Assembly: GCA_035610835.1 (NCBI GenBank)
Contig: CM069446.1
Location: 53,782,934 to 53,846,933, forward strand
DNA: 64,000 nt
Source: Ophiura sarsii
Taxonomy: Eukaryota; Echinodermata; Ophiuroidea; Amphilepidida; Ophiuridae
Direction of reading: 5' to 3'
The notes beneath the pieces were generated by a model. The model did no database searches, had not been told where the DNA came from, and was given only the letters and a program-made list of their open reading frames with translations. Position numbers and translations under genes: made by a program. This document shows positions 44,674-56,210 of the stretch, piece after piece. Each line of letters opens with the position of its first letter. Positions within the stretch are counted from its first letter, which is position 1.

Positions 44674-46546
44674 AGGGGAATATGGGGCAACTGGACCGTG
44701 GGGCAAGTGGACCGAAATGAAGGATTTCGTAATTGTATGGGCATATACTGCTTTCTTTTGAACAATGCGACTTTTGTTGATACTTGACATATATCTTTAC
44801 CTTCTACAATCCAAAACATTTGGAACTTTAGGGTATTTACACATGTGATTTTTCTCCATATCTTTGAAGCTAACTCCTTGAGTGACTGATTGAAAATTCA
44901 CAGATAGTATTGGCGATATATGAAGATGGGTTTAGATCATGTTTAATGTACTTTATATGATTGACAGATATGCAACAGTAAATATATACATGCAGTACAG
45001 TCGTCTTAAGATACTAGGTGCATATTGCATTTGATGGGTGCTATATTGTAGTGTGCTTAGGGACTTTCCGAAATATGATTAAAACCACAGGTTGGTTGAA
45101 ATGACCGTAAAATGGCGCATATTGCTAATTTGGGACATTGGTGGTTTGGATTTCCGATCAATATTATCATTTAAAGAATGCTTCAACTTAAATCATTATC
45201 ACGGGTATTCATTTGGTAGAGTTATTAGTTCATGAATTTGCAAATAACAAAGTACACCATTTCTTACTTATCTAAAGACACTCGTCTACTTGTAGGACCC
45301 GAACGCCGCAATATTTGCGAATTCAAAGATAATCACTGGCTACAGAAATCTGTGTAATGGCTAAAAACAAAAATGCAGTTTTGCCTTTTTTTCTGAAATG
45401 TATTGGAGTTATTGATTATTATGACAAAATGGTGGTATGTTTTAAAACATTTTGGGGTAAAATGTATTACGTCACAGGCGTGTTTTAATAACGTTTCACC
45501 TCGACAAAGTGCTACGTCATTTGTTGGGGTAAGTGGTCCGAAGGGGTGTGGGGCAACTGGACCGCCTGCAAAAACTTAATCAAAATTGTAAAATTCATTT
45601 TGAAAATGAGTTGTTAGTGTCAATAAAACATGACTCGGTATTGAAATGTGAATAGAATATGAAATAATTCACATTCTTTCAAGTTCTTAGACATTTTGGG
45701 GTATTTCGGGTCTAATACCGCTATTTCTGATATTGAAGGATTACAATATGACATGAAATTGCTTTAGAATGGTTTAAAACCTCGGTATTATGAATTACAT
45801 CTTTATTATATTTTGAATGGTGTCTGTAAAGGTATTTGCTATGACGAAATATCATGATTTATGTATTTTATCCACTGCTGTTTGTGTATATCAACCGTTG
45901 GGTCATCATTGTCATATTGACTAAACTTCCCCTGTAACATGAAAAGCTGGCTAAATATCAAGATGGTTTATTATAAGTACTAAATGATGATTATATGAAG
46001 TAAATAAAATCAGTAAAGAAAGGGGTATATATAGACAAATGTATGGGGCGTCTGAATATCACAACCATGTAACCATTTAACTAGGTTCATACCGTTTTAT
46101 CTATAATAAATGTGCAGTCGAAAATTGCGCTTGCTTTGTACACCATTAGTATTACTGCTTTTTACACGTTAACCACGAAAACTGTATAAAACATGGGTTT
46201 CATGAGACCTGTATCATTTTTACACGTTAAATAATATGGAAATGAGTTTGTAAAGAAAATACTGCTTAGTTACCGTGTTGCCAATCAATGATTTCTGTGT
46301 ATTCTAACCGTTGGAACATATAGGTCCAGTTGCCCCAACGATGGGGGTAACTGGACCGTGCCAAGTAAAGTTTTTAGATAATGGTAATTGGCCTTTTGTT
46401 TGGATATTTTTTAACATTGATTATATGTTAAATGTAAACAGTTACATGGGTGATATTTTCATAGCAATTCCATAAATATTTACACGAGCTTTAAGCTTTT
46501 ATATCATGAAATATGCTTAACCGGTCCAGTTGCCCCATCCTCCCCT
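44674..46546. mobile_element. GGGGCAACTGGACC element, copy 1
   Basis: The ends AGGGGAATATGGGGCAACTG and CAGTTGCCCCATCCTCCCCT are flanked by ATT at 44671-44673 and 46547-46549. GGGGCAACTGGACC or its complement also occurs at internal sites (about 45550 and 46324). Copy 2 at 57158 shares about 1.8 kb. No transposase frame. The superfamily is uncertain (3-bp duplication). Confidence 0.88.
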
Positions 46547-46549
46547 ATT

Positions 46550-47105
46550 CAAATTGAGTTATCAATTGAAATATAGCATAATATTACCAATATAGAGCTA
46601 GCAATATCATTATATAGCCTAACTAATAAAATACAAACATCATCAAAATATCCATCTGTCTAATTTATGTTTATAAACATTGATGTAAGTTCATCAGTTT
46701 TGCCTTTTCGTATAGCGAGAATAAAATAATGCTTTCATTCCTAATTGCAAACTTCGACATTTTAGTCTCCACTAAAAGCGCGATAAAACACAACCGTAGA
46801 CTATGATGGATTGATACATTAGCAAATAAAATAGCGGCACACCTTTCTTGCCCCTAAAATAACACATTTATGTTTCAAGCTTGCCGTTTCGTAGCTCATA
46901 TGATAATTATGTTTGACGCACATTAATTGTTGACGAGAGAGGCATGATAGGTTGTGCCCAGTTGTGCTAAGACAATATAACTGAAACACACTGTACTTAA
47001 CTGTAAACGCAATCAGCGTACACATATTGCACATTGGTCTTCACTATGTTATACATGATTTGCGGCGCAGTCACCGATCACCGTGTGTATTTGCAAGGAA
47101 GTGAG
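46550..47105. other. No feature recognised
   Basis: AT-rich spacer without coding or paired-repeat signal. Confidence 0.3.
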
Positions 47106-47109
47106 TAGC

Positions 47110-47565
47110 ACCCATGTCAGGAGAGGAATATGTGATTGAAGCACACCGTAAAATGCTACAAGCAAACAATATAAATTACTTTATCGTTCATCATTTGCCA
47201 CGAATCATCATGATCACTATTTGCAATGATGAGTCAGGCACATCAGGTGGTGCCAGGAATACATGTTTGAAACACACTGTAAATCGCTCCCAGCATACTA
47301 CATAATTGATATCTCATTATTTACCCGCACACATCATAATGATCACAATTACACGGATGAGACCTGTGGTGTGTCAGGAAAACATGATTGAAACACAGTG
47401 TATAAACGCCACCAGCGCAGTATTGCACATAGCTTTCACGATATATATATATAATTTGCCGCGCATCATCATCGTCACAATTTGCACAGGTGAGAGTGGC
47501 AAAGGTGGTGTAAGGACTATATTTCTGAAACAAACTATAAAAGGTTACCAGTGTACTATATAATT
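47110..47565. repeat. Diverged ~130-bp tandem repeat, about four units
   Basis: Related phrases GGAATATGTGATTGAAGCAC, GGAATACATGTTTGAAACAC, GGAAAACATGATTGAAACAC and GGACTATATTTCTGAAACA occur near 47127, 47258, 47380 and 47512. Each is followed by an ATCATCATGATCAC-type stretch. Open frames here come from the repeat. Confidence 0.75.
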
Positions 47566-48091
47566 GATTTCCTTTAGGTACACTACGAGGGAACAATCAA
47601 TCAACTAGCCGTTCACATTTTTCTCTCAACGGTTGCCGTGCCAGTGCCACTGGTGCAATACATTATGAAACCGATGTGCAATCCACAGCGCTGTACTGAC
47701 CAAAGAGAACACGCGCTCATCCGTACATGTTTCATGATTATATCATGAATTTCGCATCGTTTCAGTCGATAGTCTTGATGGAAGAGGTGATCATCAATAA
47801 TGTTGACTCTGGTTATTCTGAAGATCTCATTGGAACAGTGATCCACAGTTTGTAAGTTCTAAAATGGATCTATATCAATGATGAATACGGACGACGCGTT
47901 AACATTGGTTAATGGTAGCCTTTGATTTCGGTTTGATTACCGTTATTGACGATATAGCTGTTATATCCTCGATAGCTCTTTTTAGTTGAGAATGAAAAAT
48001 TGCTTTTTAGGTTTTTTTCAAATAATGATTGTTATCATTCAAGTATATATATTGCCGCAGTAGAATTGGTCATAAGTAACTACGGTGCACT
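47566..48091. other. Upstream region of the class C receptor
   Basis: Presumably contains its promoter and 5' UTR. I cannot place a start site. Confidence 0.3.
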
Positions 48092-48389
48092 ATGCATGTG
48101 TGTATCGGGTTTGCTGGAGCAGCAATCTTCTTCCTACTGACAATATTAACAACTTCCGCTCAGATTCAAGACGACGATCCCGTCTCTAACGATGATGATC
48201 TTGTAGCACCAGGCGATAGTTATTCCGCGCCAGGAACCTACTACTTTGGTGGGCTTTTCGATATTCATAATTCCCGCGGTGGCATTTGTCATCAGATCAA
48301 CCCCCGTGGTCTGCAACGAATGTACGCTATGGTCTATGCCATTAACATGATCAACGCAAGACAAGATATGTTGCCGAATATTACTATTG
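48092..48389 (+). CDS. Class C GPCR, exon 1 (signal peptide and start of ligand-binding domain)
   Basis: The ATG opens a signal peptide (hydrophobic residues about 7-24, ending TTSAQ). An acidic linker (DDDPVSNDDD) follows, then GGLFDIHNSRGGICHQINP and QRMYAMVYAINMIN with LLPN-like MLPNITIG. This is the first strand-helix unit of the Venus-flytrap domain of metabotropic glutamate, calcium-sensing and related receptors. The donor GTAAGT begins at 48390 and leaves the frame in phase 1, which fits exon 2. The flytrap is extracellular and binds amino acids or similar small ligands in the family. Which subfamily this belongs to cannot be decided, because the cysteine-rich and membrane parts are not in view. 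Confidence 0.85.
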
Positions 48390-49514
48390 GTAAGTAGGCC
48401 TATATTCAAGTTTCTATGTCCAGAGGTTTCTCGAGATATTTTGACAATTACATGAACAACTCGTTGTTGTCCTTTCCTTTTCTAAACACCACGCAGATGA
48501 CATTGCTATTGAGCTGATAATAATTACAACGGTATTCTAAAACTTTCCACGCGTAGCACTCGTCTTAAAGTTTCAAAGAAATTAAACCGACCATGAATTT
48601 ATGAAATGGACATTTTTGGTTTAATTCTTTGTCATTTTTGAAGAAAAAAAAGATTTATGGTAAGGGGAAAGACTTGTGACCTAAAGCCAGAACGGCGAAT
48701 GAACCACATGGATGCATTTTCCCATAAAATGGGCTACATTGGGCTACACCATGTAGCTTACTAACATGTGTATTTCAACACGCTGGGATGGGGGTGTTTG
48801 TGTTTGCTGAAACAAAGCTGTCTCAGTTGTTTTGGATTGGTATGAGATTTACGCACTATAAGGAAAAATACATTCACTCTCAGGCCAAGAAAACTTCAAA
48901 ACATAGTTCATATTAAAGTCCATTTTTGGACCCAATTATTTTTGGACACCCTGTAGAACAATTTTTGTCAGCACCTTAAGCAATAATTGAGTGATTGGAA
49001 AACGCTTAATAATTTACGACAATAACACACACATCGATAGTCATTTTGAATAGGCAGAATTCAATGTCAAATTCTACTGATTGGGATACGAATTATTTTC
49101 ATATTTATTCATCGATTGCCTTTAAGTGCAAAGATTCGTTTTCATGGTTCAAGAATATATTTATTTGTTGAAGCGGACTGGTGTTAGAGCTTGAGATCCT
49201 GAAGTGGTTGAAATTCGGGAAACGCCATTGTTGTGAACATAATTATATTCATTAGGTTACAAAAAAAACCTTTTCTATAGGCCCGTCCGACCAATTTTTT
49301 CGAATTAAAAAAAAAATGTAAAAATAGTTTTGAAACATTTTTGCAAATTTTAGAAAATATTTTGCGTTGAACTTTATTTTTTGGAATAATTTTGAATTTG
49401 TTTGAAAATTTCAAAAAATTAAATGAAAATTCATCAAACTTCTCGACATTATTGGACCCCATTTTTGGACCCCTAATAAGACCTACCGTGTCTTACTGTT
49501 TTTTTCTTTTACAG

Positions 49515-49611
49515 GTTTTGATATACACGATACGTGTGCAGATCCAAATATTGCAGTCGCAGCGTCTCTAGATTTCATCACTAGTTCGTCGTCTGCCACG
49601 AGTTGTAACGG
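49515..49611 (+). CDS. Class C GPCR, exon 2
   Basis: A pyrimidine tract and CAG end at 49514. The frame continues with GFDIHDTCADPNIAVAASLD, the family-typical phrase after strand 2 (DTC, with a conserved cysteine). The GTAAAT donor starts at 49612. Its 97 bases shift the phase from 1 to 0+2, as exon 3 requires. The preceding intron is about 1.1 kb and AT-rich, with no recognisable transposon. Confidence 0.82.
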
Positions 49612-49978
49612 GTAAATTACATAAATGAAATAAATTAAGTAACGTTAGCGTATTTTTCAGATAAATTCAAAAGGATTCCTTTATCCACCGCGAATTTCTG
49701 ATCCTTCTCAATCAATAACATGGTTCTTCATAGTTTCGTCATGCTTAGGTAACAAAAAACAACCACCCAATTGTACGGCCATTTTGTTTTCGAATTTGAT
49801 TTTTTCTTGAAAATGTTATTATTATTATTTTATTTTTTGTTCGATTGATTGAGAATTTTTAACAATTTTCGAAATTTTCAAACTTCACAGAAAAATATTC
49901 GAAACAAATGGGTCGGTTGGGTTTGAATACAGGGTTGCCTTTTCGTGGCCTAAACGACAGAATTGTGTTGTCTTTCAG

Positions 49979-50128
49979 TGACGATGATGTATTTCAGGAT
50001 TTCGTCGGTGTAGTGGGTCCTCCCATGAGTTCGTCTGCCGTGTCCGTTGCCAGTCTGTTTGGACTCTTCAAGATTCCAGAAATCAGTTATTCAGCAACAA
50101 GCACTATTTTGAGTGAAAGTAGATTTGA
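49979..50128 (+). CDS. Class C GPCR, exon 3
   Basis: The acceptor TCTTTCAG ends at 49978. The frame reads VFQDFVGVVGPPMSSSAVSV and then LFGLFKIPEISYSATSTIL. This is the hallmark VxGP..S..V..LF.IP.ISYS.TS segment of class C ligand-binding domains, including the serine/threonine positions that line the amino-acid pocket in family members. The donor GTAAGT starts at 50129. Confidence 0.88.
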
Positions 50129-50852
50129 GTAAGTAAAACCATATCTAACGACTTTTGGGCGGGTGGGCGGACTCTCAGAACAAGACTTGCCTACCATTAG
50201 ATTTCTTTTTCTTTCCCACATGGCTGTCATGAGTTCATCCATGCTTTACATTGTCATGTTTGAGGAAGGTCTTTATAAGTACAAGGCAGCCATAGCAGGG
50301 ATTTATCAGTAGGATATTTGCGTAGGAATCCAGTCTTCGTATACATGATCGGTGGAAGTTCTTTACACTAAGTCCTGGAAATCAGGTCATGTCTGAGATT
50401 TAACATGCGTGTCTTGTTTTAACACGGTAAATAGCTGTTCTAATTTTCAAAAAAACACATTAAAAAAAATAGAACAGAATAATTGTGAAGTTGCTGATTT
50501 TAAACGCAAGCATAAAGATAGCAGGACACGAAAGTAAAACGAATTGAAAATATTCAAAACATAAACAAGTGACTCGATTATTTAAAACGAGTGTGCAATA
50601 AGAATCGTGTGTGCACGCGAGGTTGACAAAGACTACCTGAAACTATGCAAATCACACGAGTGTAACACAAACACGAAAGGTGACGATATGTCGAAGACAA
50701 CGAGACGCTCACGGATTTTATTATGATTCTCCTCGTAAGAAGAGGGTTCCACAACGTACTATATTGGACCCATTTATGTCGTCCGTGGTTTATTTGTCTT
50801 ATTTCACTTATAAAGTGACTTTTATGTCAAGTTTTTGAAGTAATACATCATA

Positions 50853-51334
50853 AAGTGCTCAACAAAAGAAAGTCATACACTTTGTTTATGTCTTATAGAG
50901 TGTCTTTCGATTATTTTTTGTTCAAACAGGCTAAATAGACATTCAGACGAATCTTTTCGGAACAAGTATGAATCAAACATGGCACAAAAACAACAAAGAT
51001 GAACCATTATTAACACCTTTTTATACAAATCCGTGACGTTTACAAATTCGCGTGTGTGTTGCCCTTGAATGGCCAGGAGTGAAAAGGATATTGATCACAC
51101 GTGAATCTGCGTTGGTTCGTGCCTGAGCGAGCGGGCTATTTGATTGTGAACAAGTAACATGTGGTCTTTTCTCCCCGCGTAGTTTGTTGAAAATGTGAAT
51201 TTGGAAACGGCACGGATTTTCAATAAATGGCGCTAATCATGGATTATCTCTGTTGCTTGGTGGCAAGTTTGGTACCAGATACTCTAGACTATGGGACATA
51301 AACAAAGTGTATGACTTTCTATTGTTGAGCACTT
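50853..51334. mobile_element. TA-target MITE in intron 3, next to exon 4
   Basis: AAGTGCTCAACAAAAGAAAG and the following GTCATACACTTTGTTTATG are mirrored at 51296-51334 with one mismatch in about 40 bases. TA is at 50851-50852 and 51335-51336. Its right end lies 16 bases upstream of the exon 4 border. Confidence 0.92.
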
Positions 51335-51350
51335 TACTTGCATTCCATAG

Positions 51351-51590
51351 ATACTTTACTCGCACTGTACCCACGGATGCCAACCAGGCGACGGCATTAG
51401 CGGACATTGTCGCCTATTTCGGCTGGTCGGTCGTCGCTGCAATCTCTACCGATGATCTGGCGTATGGTATTGATGGACGGGATCTGTTCGTTGAGGAGGC
51501 GGCTAAAAGAAATATATGCGTAGGTTACATGCAGGAGATCAGTACGGAGAGCTCTGTTGAGTATCTAGAGAGTATTTTGGAAGACCTCAG
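51351..51590 (+). CDS. Class C GPCR, exon 4
   Basis: The acceptor CATTCCATAG ends at 51350. The GA left by exon 3 plus the first base A gives Glu, then YFTRTVPTDANQATALADIV, AYFGWSVVAAISTDD and GIDGRDLFVEEAAKRNICVG. This matches the family consensus (YF.RTVPSD..Q..A...I...F.W..V) where the chain crosses to the second lobe. The donor GTAGGC starts at 51591 in phase 2. No continuation exon could be recognised in the remaining 12.4 kb, so the gene either has a very large repeat-filled intron or was truncated. The four exons make about 262 residues. Confidence 0.87.
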
Positions 51591-51785
51591 GTAGGCCTCA
51601 AATTCTTTTTCTATGACTAGGGAAACCTAATTTCAAATGAGCTACGCTACTCATAGGTTCTGCTAGAGTCATGCTTATAGGACAATATACAGCTATATTT
51701 TACTACCTGTATTTTGGCTGCTTGAGACTCTTAACAAGGACTTTTATACATTAGCGCTCGTTCATCTGTTGCCCATGTAAACCGT

Positions 51786-52090
51786 GGCACAGCCTCTGTG
51801 GTCCAGTGGGTCATCCTTTGCCGCGATAGCAAAGAGGGACCGGGTTCGAGACCGTGCATTTTGAAGGTCTATGTTAATTTAATTCACGCCAGTTTATCCG
51901 AGTCTATATTTTATTAATTTTGAATAGTACGCATTATTATGTTATTATGTATTTACATCAACCTTGATCTCGAACGGAGATTCGCGTTGGTTAAATAAAT
52001 AGATACATAGATTACAACATAGATTAAAACATATATATATAAATAAATCAATTAATCAATAAACAAATAAATCAAATCCATTATTTATTT
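51786..52090 (+). repeat. tRNA-derived SINE with (AAAT)n tail
   Basis: The tRNA-like head at 51786-51859 has a B-box (GGGTTCGAGACC). The body includes CGAACGGAGATTCGCGTTGG, and the tail AAATAAATCAATTAATCAAT ends near 52090. Confidence 0.7.
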
Positions 52091-52119
52091 ATTAGAATTG
52101 TGGTTACTAAAATCACCAT

Positions 52120-52720
52120 AACTCAGAGGGGCACTAGAGATACGTATGGAAGTGCGTTCTCAATTTTCTTTGAAATCAGGTTTTTGCACCTACGTAATAC
52201 TTAAAAAAATTATGCAAACTACCATCAGATACCGTTCACCTTAATTCGCCGTCATTCGTGTAACATTTTATGATTTGGTCATTTCGATGTAGATCACATC
52301 GAAATCATCAATACCCACTCACCACATACATGTATGATGTATACTGCTTCAATCAAATGTCTGTCAACCCTTTTCCCATACATGTTTTCTATTTCAGGGT
52401 ATCTGTGTACCATATCTATTGAAACAAAAAATGTTCTCTTCAAATTTGCTTTTTCTCGGAAATTTCTTAGTGTCTTTAAAAAGTATCTACTCAAATCAGC
52501 AAAAGTATCTAATCAACACAATGACTGAGGTGTCATTGTGTTGAGAGGAAATTTGCTTGGTTAGTGTATACCTTGGATATTTGAGTTACAGATTTTAGCT
52601 AACATAATAATACCTGGCCAGGAAATGTTTGTGTAAGGTGTATATTTTCGTGTTGAAAGTGGCGTCACGGGTTCAAAAGTAGATAATATCATGATGTTCC
52701 AAAGTACCACATGGCATATA
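52120..52720. other. Spacer with a lone TIR end and a perfect hairpin
   Basis: GAGGGGCACTAGAGATACGT near 52127 recalls the left end of the 13987 MITE, with no partner. A perfect 13-bp stem hairpin lies at 52513-52544. No coding exon was found. Confidence 0.4.
52513..52544. repeat. Perfect 13-bp inverted repeat
   Basis: TCAACACAATGAC, loop TGAGGT, then GTCATTGTGTTGA. Confidence 0.9.
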
Positions 52721-52721
52721 T

Positions 52722-53133
52722 TTGACCCAACATGAGTAAATGAGGCACAATGGGGCAGTAGCTAATTTAATTCAAAAGCAAAAATGTGAGACAAGGTCAA
52801 AACACGTAAGTCATATTCATACAAAGTCTTATTTCTGATCTTTTATACATCTTGTATCCAACCAAAGATCCAAATTCATGAAAACAAACTGTTAAACTAC
52901 ATTTTGAGGTATTTAATTTTCATTTACTCCATTGATTTGGTAACCAAATCAAAACTTTAAACTTGTATTTGATGTTTTGAGACAAGTGATTTTCAATCAT
53001 CCGTAACTTTGGTTAGGAATGTGATATAACATTGGATTTGGTTCCAAAATGTCCATTTACTATTAATATCATGATATCAATATTCCAATATACATATTTC
53101 CCTCATTGTGCCTCATTTACTCGTATTGGGTCA
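52722..53133. mobile_element. MITE with TGACCCAACATGAGTAAATG ends
   Basis: TTGACCCAACATGAGTAAAT followed by GAGGCACAATG is mirrored by CATTGTGCCTCATTTACTCG and TATTGGGTCA at the right. The edges are AT-rich and the target duplication is unclear. Confidence 0.8.
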
Positions 53134-53214
53134 CATATTGTGTATAATGCTGATGTCTTCTTGTTTTAACTTCAGCGTCCGCGGCGTCAATGGGCTATTC
53201 CATTTATTAATGGT

Positions 53215-53805
53215 ACACCCCCTATAGAAGGCATGGGAATCCCAAAATATTTGACACTTTTTGAGCGTGGGAATTCCCAAAAAAAAATTCCATATTCCTC
53301 TCGAAGGTATAGAAGGCATGGGAATTCCCAAAAAATCATCACATTTTGGCCGTGGGAATTCCCAAAAAAAAAATCCATATTCCTCTTGAAGGTATAGAAG
53401 GCATGGGAATTCCCAAAAAATCATCAAATTTTGGCTGTGGGAATTCCCAAAAATAAAATCCATATTTCTCTTGAAGGTATAGAAGGCATGGGAATTCCCA
53501 AAATATCATCAAATTTTGGCCGTGGGAATTCCCAAAAATAAAATTCATATTCCTCTTGAAGGTATAGAAGGCATGGGAATTCCCAAGAAATCATCAAATT
53601 TTGGCAGTGGGAATTCCCAAATTTTGGATTTTGGCCGTGGGAATTCCCAAGAAAAAATGCCATATTCCTCTCGAGGGTACCAGAAGACATGGGAATTTAA
53701 ACAAAATCATCAAATTTTGGCCTTGGAATTCCCAAGAAAAAATGCCATATTCCTCTCGAAGGTACATAATAATAGAAGGCATGGGAATTCCCATTAAAAT
53801 CATCA
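53215..53805. repeat. ~85-bp minisatellite with GGGAATTCCC palindromes
   Basis: GAAGGCATGGGAATTCCC starts units near 53227, 53312, 53398, 53482, 53568, then more diverged ones near 53684 and 53776. Most units carry two GGGAATTCCC palindromes (about eleven perfect copies in all). The overlapping open frames in several phases come from this array. Confidence 0.95.
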
Positions 53806-53879
53806 TGCTGACTGGACTACAATACAAAGAGCCAACTCATGATCCACCAATTTTTCTACCAACTTATTTTGATGGCTGA

Positions 53880-54060
53880 GATTGCCAACGGATCAAACTT
53901 ACTTTGTTACCAACTGATCATACTAACTTATTTTGCTGACGGATCATTTTGGTAACTGATTTTGTTGTTTACAAAGTGATTTTGCTGAGAAAATATTAGT
54001 ACAAACTGACTTTGATATTTATGAATACCAACTTGTTTTCTGAACTGATCTTGCTGCAAC
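53880..54060. repeat. Degenerate AACTGATTTTGCTG repeats
   Basis: ACTGATCATACTAACTTATT, AACTGATTTTGTTG, AAAGTGATTTTGCTGA, ACTGACTTTGATA and ACTGATCTTGCTG recur with irregular spacing. Confidence 0.5.
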
Positions 54061-54065
54061 TGGCT

Positions 54066-54357
54066 TAAGGGACACACCATTAGATTTTCAGGGGGGAGTT
54101 TTTAAAAAGTTTTAAAAAAATGCCCCTCTGTGCAGGCCAACAACAAAAAAAAGTCCCCCCCCCCCCCCCCCCCCCCGGATGAGTAAAAAATCTTTAAAAA
54201 AACCTCTATCCCACCCAACTCGATCAATATGAAGGAATACATTTTTTTTAAATCACCGTCTTCGGCGGCGCAAACAAAAAATGCTCGCTTTCGGCAGCAA
54301 AAAAACCCACCCAATCCCCCACCCACAACTTCCTATCGCCACCCTGAAAATCTAATG
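54066..54357. mobile_element. C-tract MITE with CATTAGATTTTCAGG ends
   Basis: CATTAGATTTTCAGGG on the left is mirrored by CCCTGAAAATCTAATG on the right. A 22-base C run (54155-54176) lies between. No clear target duplication. Confidence 0.75.
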
Positions 54358-55770
54358 TTTACTATAAAATACTTTATTTGCTCCCCTATACAAAACAAAA
54401 CCCAAGCCCAGTGGAAAATTATTAAATTAAATAGCAATCCGGTCTTATATTTTCCATATATTTACAATTATATTTTTGCAGTAAGCTATTTGCGTGATTT
54501 GATTCATTTCTGTAATACTTAATACCTTATTGTTTGTTGAAGAGAAAGTATGTCTAACCTGATAATTATGATAATTAAATTGTCAATCAAGAAATACAAA
54601 GTGTAAATATAAATAAATGCACATGAACATTTGTGCTATTGAATAATATGAATACTATAAATACTGGAAGTGCGATCTTAAAGTCTATATTATAAAACAA
54701 CTTTTTTCACAGCAACTTAATTCAGCGAATTAGCATTTAGTCAACTATTTGCGGCAATTTAATTTCACTAATTTGTAACACCTTCCTATTATGATAATAA
54801 CCATTATAAATAATATAACTCGCAATTTATTAAATTTGGCGAATTGGACCGCTTAGCGAAATTAAATTGCTAGCGAAATTAAGTTGTTCTACAGGTATTA
54901 TGATTATTACATGTACATGTAGCACTACCACTGCATGCACTGTGTGCATGGCAGGCTACTATGTACTCAGTGCATGCAGTGATGTGTGTAATATTACACC
55001 AGTCTGTTATGTAATCAAGTAAACATGTTAATTAACTATGCACTATACTCACATTCACAGCAGAGTTGCTGCATGTGTACTTGTACACTGAGCAAAACCA
55101 CTGGTTTTGACACTCTTGGTTTTGACTATCTGCAAAGACTTGCCTTGCTATCTGTGAGTGCACAATCTGTTCCTAATGTAATAGAACTTTGATTGAGGTA
55201 GGCAAATTAAAAATAACAACATGTTGAGGGTCCTGACTTTTTCCAAAAAAAGTGGCCCTTTTTATTTTTCATTTTTTCCCACTTCAGGTGCAAAATTGCT
55301 ATACACTTATGTGAACCTAAAAAAAGAGGGGGCCCTTTTTAAACTGTTTATGTCATGGTTCTGAGGGGTTGGTCACTACAAAACTTGTTTTGAATACATA
55401 TTAGGAAGATACCAATTTGTTTATATGCATCTTTATAAACTCTGAAACACCTGAAGAAATAAGTTATGACTGAAATAAAAAGAAGAAAATTGAAGTAGAC
55501 CCCAAAAAAGGAAGCGGGAGGGGACGCTATTATTCTAAAGCCTAAACAGGTTATTTTTTTTTATTTCGCCCTATGCCTTAGCCTTGGTGTATACTCTACC
55601 CAGATACAGTACATCTCGACCTATCGCTAAATGAGTAAATGCCATTTGAAATGAATGTGAATTTTCTGAACGGTTATTAAGTTCATTTGGTTTTATCAAT
55701 TTTTTTATCAATCCTATTTGTAATATATTTCTCAATATTTGCACGTACAACCAGTGCGGCGCAATGTACA
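54358..55770. other. Long AT-rich stretch, no gene recognised
   Basis: The stretch at 54905-54985 is rich in TGCATGCA-type palindromes. Otherwise I see no coding exon or paired terminal repeat. Confidence 0.4.
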
Positions 55771-55773
55771 TTA

Positions 55774-56201
55774 GGGACCGTTCATTATTTATGCTGCCGG
55801 GCGGCTGGGTAAACTATGGGAGGCGGTGGTGTGGGGGTGGTGTGGGGTCATTTAACTTTCATATGTTGAAATAGGGAGGCTATGTAATAACTTATTCTTA
55901 AACAGGGGGGGGGGGGGGGGAATTGTGTAACCTTTTTTAAATGATAAAGATTGATGAGACGATCGACTTCCGGACAGCAAATCTTTTCTCTGCCTCGGAG
56001 TCGGACGATCTGTTGGGAAAACATCTTTATAAGGAGAGGTTTGAGGGGGGGGGGTGTTGTAAAAAAAGCTACTGGTTATCAAGGGGGGGGGGGGGTCATG
56101 TACATTTCAGTTTCAGCTGTAGGGGGAGGGGTAGGTAACTTTGACATACAAGTCTCGAATTTGTCTCCAACCGCCCTCCACCATAAATAATGAACGGTCC
56201 C
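55774..56201. mobile_element. Harbinger-like MITE, GGGACCGTTCATTATTTAT ends, TTA duplication
   Basis: GGGACCGTTCATTATTTATG and its complement, flanked by TTA at 55771-55773 and 56202-56204. It contains several G runs on the plus strand. Confidence 0.92.
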
Positions 56202-56210
56202 TTAGGTGAA

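Noticed and set aside
47114..47563. Adjacent open frames upstream of the class C receptor
   Set aside because: They follow the diverged 130-bp tandem repeat and show no protein family.
53175..53218. Acceptor-like TTTTAACTTCAG as exon 5 of the class C receptor
   Set aside because: The downstream frame runs into the minisatellite, stops soon, and does not resemble the family sequence expected after exon 4.
53131..53879. Several overlapping ~60-110-residue frames (FLGIPMPS-type repeats)
   Set aside because: They arise from the 85-bp minisatellite in several frames and both strands, which is the mark of a non-coding tandem array.
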